NCBI GenBank assembly: GCA_025056515.1
Contig: JANWWB010000386.1
Coordinates: 1 to 10,668, forward strand
Length of the DNA stretch: 10,668 nucleotides
Direction of reading: 5' to 3'
Origin: Anaerolineales bacterium
GTDB lineage: Bacteria; Chloroflexota; Anaerolineae; Anaerolineales; Villigracilaceae
Positions 6,704 through 10,668 of this stretch are shown in pieces. The position numbers were made by a program, and so were the translations under genes. The notes beneath the pieces are model-generated. The model did not search any database and had not been told where the DNA came from. It worked only from the letters and a program-made list of their open reading frames with translations. Position 1 is the first letter of the stretch. Each line of letters begins with the position of its first letter.

Positions 6704-6739
6704 ATCCTGAAGCTAGCCCAGATCCTGAAGCTAGCCCAG
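6704..6739. repeat. 18-bp perfect tandem duplication
   Basis: ATCCTGAAGCTAGCCCAG occurs at 6704-6721 and again, identical and immediately adjacent, at 6722-6739. Each unit contains the palindrome GCTAGC. It lies in the spacer between the MFS gene and degV, 64 bases before the degV start. Confidence 0.95.
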
Positions 6740-6802
6740 ATGGCCGCTCTTAACGGGTCAAGATGCATGCTTTGCAATGCGATTGTGAAGAAAGGATAAC
6801 AG

Positions 6803-7645
6803 ATGGTCAAAATTGTTGCCGATACCACCAGTAGTTTGCCGTTGGAATTGGCAAAACAGCTGGGAATATCCCTGATTCCCCAGATTGTTATTTTTGGGGA
6901 AGAAGCTTATCGGGATGATATTGAGTTGGATACCCCAACTTTCTTGCAAAAATTGCGCACTTCTCCTGTGCTTCCCAAGACGGCCGCGCCACCCCCTACG
7001 CTGTACATGCCTATTTATCAGGAGGCGCAAAAGCGTGGTGAAGAAGTGGTTGTAGTAGCGCCTTCGGCGCGCCTAAGCGGCACGGTGCGTTCGGCGGAGA
7101 CGGCGGCGCAAGATTTCCCCGACTTAAAAGTCTATGTGGTGGATACTCAAACAATTGCCGGCACGCTGGCATCTTTGGTCCTGATGGCACATCGCTGGGC
7201 GCAGGCTGGCGCATTGGGAGAAGTGATTGCTGCGCGCCTCAAAGAGCAGGCTATTCGAGCGCGCACCTATTTTTTGGTGGATACGCTTGAATATTTGCAA
7301 AAGGGCGGTCGGATTGGCGCAGCTAAAGCGTTATTGGGGGAATTGTTACAGGTCAAACCTATCTTGACCCTCAGAGAGGGACAAGTGGCACCCTTTGAGC
7401 AGCAGCGCACCAAGAAGCGTGCGATGGCTCGTTTGTTGGAAGTTGTCGAGCAAGAATGCCCCGCAACGGTAGATGCACATTTGTGTGTCATGCATATTGA
7501 GGCTTTTGAAGAAGCACAAGAGTTGGCCGATGCGTTGCGTTCTCGTTTGGGTTTGTTGGAACCCCCGGTGATTTACCAAATTCCTCCAGCAATTGTCGTT
7601 CATGTTGGCCCGGGCGCTTTAGCATTGGGATTTTTCATTGCTTGA
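6803..7645 (+). CDS. DegV family fatty-acid-binding protein
   Basis: This 280-residue cytosolic protein belongs to the DegV family. Members bind a long-chain fatty acid, and FakB-type members present it to the kinase FakA for phosphorylation. Visible features: the N-terminal IVADTTSSLP (4-13), the RTSPVLPKTAAP segment (52-63, where the family has a TSQPS-like turn), the SARLSGT loop (88-94) whose Ser/Thr contact the carboxylate, VVDTQ (112-116), LEYLQKGGRIG (162-172), and the C-terminal HVGPGALALGF (267-277). Length is typical. ATG 6803 has AAAGGA at 6791-6796, 6 bases away. No fakA-like kinase gene is visible nearby, so a FakB role is plausible but not shown. The stop codon lies within the putative promoter of yebC. 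Confidence 0.92.
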   Translation: MVKIVADTTSSLPLELAKQLGISLIPQIVIFGEEAYRDDIELDTPTFLQKLRTSPVLPKTAAPPPTLYMPIYQEAQKRGEEVVVVAPSARLSGTVRSAETAAQDFPDLKVYVVDTQTIAGTLASLVLMAHRWAQAGALGEVIAARLKEQAIRARTYFLVDTLEYLQKGGRIGAAKALLGELLQVKPILTLREGQVAPFEQQRTKKRAMARLLEVVEQECPATVDAHLCVMHIEAFEEAQELADALRSRLGLLEPPVIYQIPPAIVVHVGPGALALGFFIA

Positions 7646-7667
7646 ACAGAGCGGGCTATAGTATAAT
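7638..7667 (+). promoter_or_regulatory. Promoter of the yebC-ruvC-ruvA operon
   Basis: A perfect TATAAT (7662-7667) follows TTGCTT (7638-7643) after 18 bases. The -35 box overlaps the end of degV. The predicted start, near 7674, leaves about 40 bases of leader before the yebC ATG. Read-through from degV is also possible, as no terminator lies between. Confidence 0.6.
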
Positions 7668-7713
7668 TCGCAGGCTGTTTGTGAAACACTGTGTGTCTTA
7701 AGGAGAGAATTCT

Positions 7714-8469
7714 ATGTCTGGTCATAGTCATTGGGCCACGATCCGACGTAAGAAGGGCGCGGCCGATGCCAAGAAAGGAGCGCTGTTTACCAAATTGGCG
7801 CGTGAAATTGTCCTGGCCGCGCGCGAAGGGGGCGGCGACCCCGAAACCAATATGCGCTTGGCGTTAGCCATCGAGCGGGCACGCGCAAACAATATGCCGA
7901 AAGAGAACATCGAACGCGCCATTCGGCGCGGCACCGGCGAAGATAAAGATGCCTCTGCCTTTGAAGAGATCACGCTTGAGGGTTACGGCCCCCACGGCGC
8001 TGCAGTGATGGTCGATTGCGTTACGGATAACCGCAATCGCACAGTCGCCGATTTGCGGCACCTCTTCAGTCGGGCAGGCGGAAACATGGCCGAAGCAGGC
8101 GCAGTTGCTTGGCAATTTGATCGCAAATCGTACTTCTCGTTTCCAGCCTCCATGTTAGATTATGATTCGGCCTTTGAGTTAGCAATCGAAGCCGGTGCTG
8201 ATGATGTCCTGCAGGATGGTGATTCCATCGAAATTATTGGCCCGGTGGAAGCCTTTAAGCGCATCGGGGATGCTTTACATGCGCGCAATGTAACCCCTGA
8301 AGAGGCCGGTTTGCGCTTGATTGCCAAGCAGGAAATTGAATTGCCGCTGGAAGCGACTCTGGCCGTGATGAAATTTATCGAGACGCTCGAGGATATGGAT
8401 GATGTTCAAAACGTCTATCACAATGTTCGCCTGAACGAGGAGGCGCTGGCGGCTCTCGAGGCGGAGTAG
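7714..8469 (+). CDS. yebC: YebC/TACO1 family protein
   Basis: This 251-residue full-length YebC/TACO1 family protein has been described in bacteria both as a DNA-binding regulator and as a ribosome-associated factor that relieves stalling, for example at proline-rich stretches. Visible signatures: SGHSHWATIRRKK at the N-terminus, KLAREI (27-32), GGDPETNMRLALAIERA (40-56), NMPKENIERAI (60-70), LEGYGPHGAA (88-97) and TDNRNRTVADLRHLFSRAGG (104-123). AAGGAGAG lies about 7 bases before ATG 7714. ruvC begins on the very next base after the stop, an arrangement common in bacteria, so it is probably co-translated with the Holliday-junction genes. Confidence 0.96.
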   Translation: MSGHSHWATIRRKKGAADAKKGALFTKLAREIVLAAREGGGDPETNMRLALAIERARANNMPKENIERAIRRGTGEDKDASAFEEITLEGYGPHGAAVMVDCVTDNRNRTVADLRHLFSRAGGNMAEAGAVAWQFDRKSYFSFPASMLDYDSAFELAIEAGADDVLQDGDSIEIIGPVEAFKRIGDALHARNVTPEEAGLRLIAKQEIELPLEATLAVMKFIETLEDMDDVQNVYHNVRLNEEALAALEAE

Positions 8470-8952
8470 ATGACCCTTGTCTTGGGGATTGACCCTGGTA
8501 CAGCTGCGACCGGTTTTGGCTTGGTGCGCACTGCTGCTGACGACCGTTTAGAGATGGTCGCTTATGGCGTCTTACAGACCCCAGCGGGAGAATCGGCGGC
8601 GCAGCGTTTGCTGTTGTTGTATCAACAATTGAATCAACTCTTGCTTCTCCACCGTCCGCAGGCGGTTGCGGTGGAGAAGTTGTTTTTTCAACGCAACATC
8701 AGCACTGCCATGGCCGTAGGACAAGCGCGTGGCGTTGTGCTTTTGGCGGCCGCGCAGGCCGGTTTGCCCGTGTTCGAATATACGCCTAATGAGGTCAAAC
8801 AGGCGATTGCCGGTTATGGCTCGGCGCAGAAGCGTCAGGTGCAAGAGATGCTTCGCGTGTTGCTTTCCCTGCCCGAGTTACCCCGTCCCGATGATGCGGC
8901 CGATGCGCTAGCCGTGGCGATTACGCATCTAAATACCCAACGTTTTGTGTAG
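8470..8952 (+). CDS. ruvC: Holliday junction resolvase RuvC
   Basis: This 160-residue endonuclease cuts four-way DNA junctions during recombinational repair, working as a dimer with the RuvAB branch-migration motor. The RNase H-like fold is recognisable from GIDPGTAATGFG (6-17, catalytic Asp8), VAVEKLFFQRN (66-76, catalytic Glu69), a GQARGV segment (84-89), and DDAADALAVAITH (141-153, catalytic Asp142 and Asp145). All four acidic active-site residues are present. ATG 8470 directly abuts the yebC stop. A GAGGCGGAG sequence at the end of yebC serves as ribosome binding site. The length is near the short end of the family but complete. Confidence 0.96.
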   Translation: MTLVLGIDPGTAATGFGLVRTAADDRLEMVAYGVLQTPAGESAAQRLLLLYQQLNQLLLLHRPQAVAVEKLFFQRNISTAMAVGQARGVVLLAAAQAGLPVFEYTPNEVKQAIAGYGSAQKRQVQEMLRVLLSLPELPRPDDAADALAVAITHLNTQRFV

Positions 8953-8965
8953 CTAAAGTACGCCC

Positions 8966-9547
8966 ATGATTGCTACTTTGCGTGGCGAAATTACTCAAAT
9001 CGAAGAAAACGCCCTTATTATTGAACTTGGCGGCGTGGGATTGCGTGTCTTCGTTCCTAACCCCCTACGAACCCGTTTGCGGGTCGGTGAGACGGTTTTC
9101 CTCTATACCCGTCTGATTGTTCGTGAAGACAACTGGCAACTGTATGGTTTTGAGAGCCAAGCCGAACGCGAGCTGTTTGATTTGCTTTTGAACGTGGATG
9201 GGGTTGGGCCACGGATTGCTTTGGCGGTCATTTCGGGCGCTGGCGTAGAGATGCTCCAACGGGCTGTTTTTAACGAGGAGAGCGATTTGCTGGCGCGCGT
9301 TCCAGGAGTTGGCAAGAAGACTGCTCAAAAGATCACCCTCTATCTCAAGGATCGCCTTAAGCCCTTGGATGCATTTCAGGCTATGGCGACTCTCTCGGAC
9401 GTCGATAGTGAGGTGCTGGCCGCCCTGACTGCTTTGGGTTATTCGGTTGTAGAAGCGCAAATGGCGATCCAATCTCTTCCCAAAGATGCTCCGCAGGAAC
9501 TTGAGGAACGTTTGCGCCTAGCCTTACAGCAATTTCGTGCAGGATGA
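8966..9547 (+). CDS. ruvA: Holliday junction branch migration protein RuvA
   Basis: This 193-residue protein forms the tetramer that holds the Holliday junction and recruits the RuvB helicase. Three domains are visible: the N-terminal OB-fold (MIATLRGEI to about 65), two helix-hairpin-helix motifs (NVDGVGPRIALAVIS at 76-90 and RVPGVGKKTAQKI at 111-123), and a small C-terminal RuvB-binding domain (about 146-193) after a flexible linker. It starts 13 bases after the ruvC stop. No good Shine-Dalgarno precedes ATG 8966, so translation probably depends on coupling to ruvC. ruvB does not follow; the next gene is proC. Confidence 0.96.
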   Translation: MIATLRGEITQIEENALIIELGGVGLRVFVPNPLRTRLRVGETVFLYTRLIVREDNWQLYGFESQAERELFDLLLNVDGVGPRIALAVISGAGVEMLQRAVFNEESDLLARVPGVGKKTAQKITLYLKDRLKPLDAFQAMATLSDVDSEVLAALTALGYSVVEAQMAIQSLPKDAPQELEERLRLALQQFRAG

Positions 9548-9580
9548 TCTGCGCTTATGCATACCTGTTGAGGACCACCT

Positions 9581-9595
9581 GCAGGCGTTGCCTGC
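9581..9595. other. 6-bp hairpin between ruvA and proC
   Basis: GCAGGC (9581-9586) pairs with GCCTGC (9590-9595) around GTT. It has no T run, so it is not a standard terminator. It lies 33 bases after the ruvA stop and 46 before the proC start. Confidence 0.4.
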
Positions 9596-9641
9596 GTAGA
9601 TAAAGGGATAATCTGGCAAAATTTTCCAAAGGAGAGCAAGG

Positions 9642-10505
9642 ATGTTATCACAAAAAATTGCCTTTATCGGTTCGGGGGCGATGGGGGAGGCCATGATGGC
9701 CGGTTTGCTACGTGGTCGACTGGCTTCGCCTGAGAATCTACACGCCTCGGATGTGCGCGCCGAACGCGTTGAGGAGTTACATCGCAAATATGGGGTTCAA
9801 CCGTTTGTGGACAATCGTGCTGCAGTTCAGGTGGCCGATGTGGTTGTGCTCTCTATTAAGCCTCAACGTTTGACTGAGGTTTTGCGTGGTCTCAAAGGGG
9901 CTATCCCGGAGAAGGCACTTGTCCTATCGATTGTAGCCGGTGCAACGGTGACGAAAATTAGCCAGGGGTTGAATCACAAGGCGGTGATTCGCTCCATGCC
10001 GAACACACCGGCGCAAATAGGACAAGGAGTGACGGTCTGGTTTCCTTCGGCCGCAGTGACACCGGCTCAACTAGAAACTGCAAAAACGATTCTCGGAGCC
10101 TTGGGCGAAGAGATTATGGTAGACGATGAGAGCTACCTCGATATGGCTACTGCCCTTTCCGGGACTGGGCCGGCATATGTTTTCCTCTTTATGGAAGCGA
10201 TGATTGATGCTGGTGTCCATTTGGGTTTTTCCCGTCATGTTGCAGAACGTCTAGTTGTTCAGACTTTACGCGGAGCAGTCAATTATTACGAATCAGTGCA
10301 TCGTGCTAACGGAACCCATGTGGCGGCCTTACGCAACCAGGTTACTTCTCCTGGTGGGACTTCAGCCGAGGCGCTCTACTATCTCGAGAAAGCCGGTTTT
10401 CGTACAGCCCTTTCGCGGGCGATTTGGGCAGCTTATCAACGCTCTCTCGAGTTAGGTCGAGAAAAGCCAGTGCACATTCCTGAGAAGATTAGCGAGGGAG
10501 GCTAA
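9642..10505 (+). CDS. proC: Pyrroline-5-carboxylate reductase
   Basis: This 287-residue cytosolic enzyme reduces 1-pyrroline-5-carboxylate to proline with NAD(P)H, the last step of proline synthesis. An N-terminal Rossmann fold carries IAFIGSGAMGEAM (6-18). SIKPQ (71-75) follows, and RSMPNTPA (117-124) is the family's dinucleotide-contact motif. The C-terminal helical dimerisation domain contains ALSGTGPAYVFLFMEAM (171-187) and VTSPGGTSAEAL (234-245), the proline-synthesis signature. The start ATG 9642 has AAGGAG at 9629-9634, 7 bases away. Length is slightly above the common ~270 residues. It is separated from ruvA by 94 bases with a hairpin but no convincing terminator, so it may be partly co-transcribed or have its own weak promoter. 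Confidence 0.96.
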   Translation: MLSQKIAFIGSGAMGEAMMAGLLRGRLASPENLHASDVRAERVEELHRKYGVQPFVDNRAAVQVADVVVLSIKPQRLTEVLRGLKGAIPEKALVLSIVAGATVTKISQGLNHKAVIRSMPNTPAQIGQGVTVWFPSAAVTPAQLETAKTILGALGEEIMVDDESYLDMATALSGTGPAYVFLFMEAMIDAGVHLGFSRHVAERLVVQTLRGAVNYYESVHRANGTHVAALRNQVTSPGGTSAEALYYLEKAGFRTALSRAIWAAYQRSLELGREKPVHIPEKISEGG

Positions 10506-10513
10506 GTCGTTTG

Positions 10514-10550
10514 CTGCCCTCTTGGTAAGCCAGGTGAACAAGACGGGCAG
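10514..10550 (+). other. Bulged 11-bp hairpin downstream of proC
   Basis: CTGCCCTCTTG (10514-10524) pairs with CAAGA-GGGCAG (10539-10550) with one bulged C (10544) and a 14-base loop. It starts 9 bases after the proC stop. No T run follows, so it is more likely an RNA-stabilising 3' structure or Rho-assisted end than an intrinsic terminator. Confidence 0.5.
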
Positions 10551-10637
10551 GATTCGTACATTCTGATCGTTCGCACCTTTTAGCTGCGCAAAGTCCTGTT
10601 TACAGATTGAGAGGGTCTGCTTTATTTCTCTTTAACC

Positions 10638-10666
10638 TTTTCATCCTTGGCTTCATCGGGTATAAT
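10638..10666 (+). promoter_or_regulatory. Probable promoter of the next gene beyond the right edge
   Basis: A perfect TATAAT (10661-10666) lies 17 bases after TTTTCA (10638-10643), a 4-of-6 match to the -35 consensus. The gene it would drive lies outside the window. The stretch from proC to here holds no gene. Confidence 0.5.
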
Positions 10667-10668
10667 GC

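Noticed and set aside
6750..6778. TTAACG and TGCAAT, 17 bases apart, as a degV promoter
   Set aside because: Both boxes match the consensus poorly. The spacing is right but the evidence is too weak to list.
9065..9472. 135-codon open frame on the - strand inside ruvA
   Set aside because: It is antisense to conserved helix-hairpin-helix coding sequence, with no independent support.
9588..9614. TTGCCT and TAATCT as a proC promoter
   Set aside because: The spacing is only 15 bases and the -35 box lies inside a hairpin, so it was left uncalled.
1..10668. CRISPR array, insertion sequence, prophage or defence system
   Set aside because: There is no spaced direct-repeat array, transposase, integrase or recognisable defence gene. 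Every long frame with motif support is a housekeeping gene or the transporter.

Overview
The window looks like a stretch of bacterial chromosome carrying mostly housekeeping genes, all protein genes on the + strand and one tRNA on the - strand. Moderate GC content, clear Shine-Dalgarno sites, sigma-70-like promoters, a short CinA-type C-terminal domain and the yebC-ruvC-ruvA order without ruvB would fit a member of the Chloroflexota (Anaerolineae-like). That placement is inference from general knowledge and no search was run. I see no insertion sequence, prophage, CRISPR array or toxin-antitoxin pair.

Left part (1-2430): the 3' end of a CinA/PncC-like gene is followed 9 bases later by a 665-residue protein. 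Its first ~440 residues are an MTA/SAH-deaminase-type amidohydrolase and its last ~200 residues look like a CYTH (triphosphate tunnel) domain. A perfect 12-bp hairpin with a UUCG loop ends this unit and also serves the convergent tRNA-Gln(CUG) gene, whose encoded CCA touches the hairpin.

Middle part (2431-6589): the tRNA promoter (- strand) and a second promoter (+ strand) diverge from a short spacer. The + promoter drives a class I PLP aminotransferase and a prephenate dehydratase, which overlap by ATGA and together could convert prephenate to phenylalanine. About 600 bases without a convincing gene follow, holding small palindromes and a possible decayed dispersed repeat. Then a strong promoter precedes a 12-helix MFS transporter of unknown substrate.

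Right part (6590-10668): a spacer of about 210 bases contains two competing long-range pairings and an 18-bp tandem duplication. It leads to a DegV lipid-binding protein. Next come yebC, ruvC (directly abutting) and ruvA, with a promoter overlapping the end of degV. proC (proline biosynthesis) follows with its own strong ribosome binding site. The window ends on a perfect TATAAT, probably the promoter of the next, unseen gene.

The most unusual observation is the amidohydrolase-CYTH fusion. The next is the switch-like secondary structure upstream of degV. The rest is ordinary chromosomal content.
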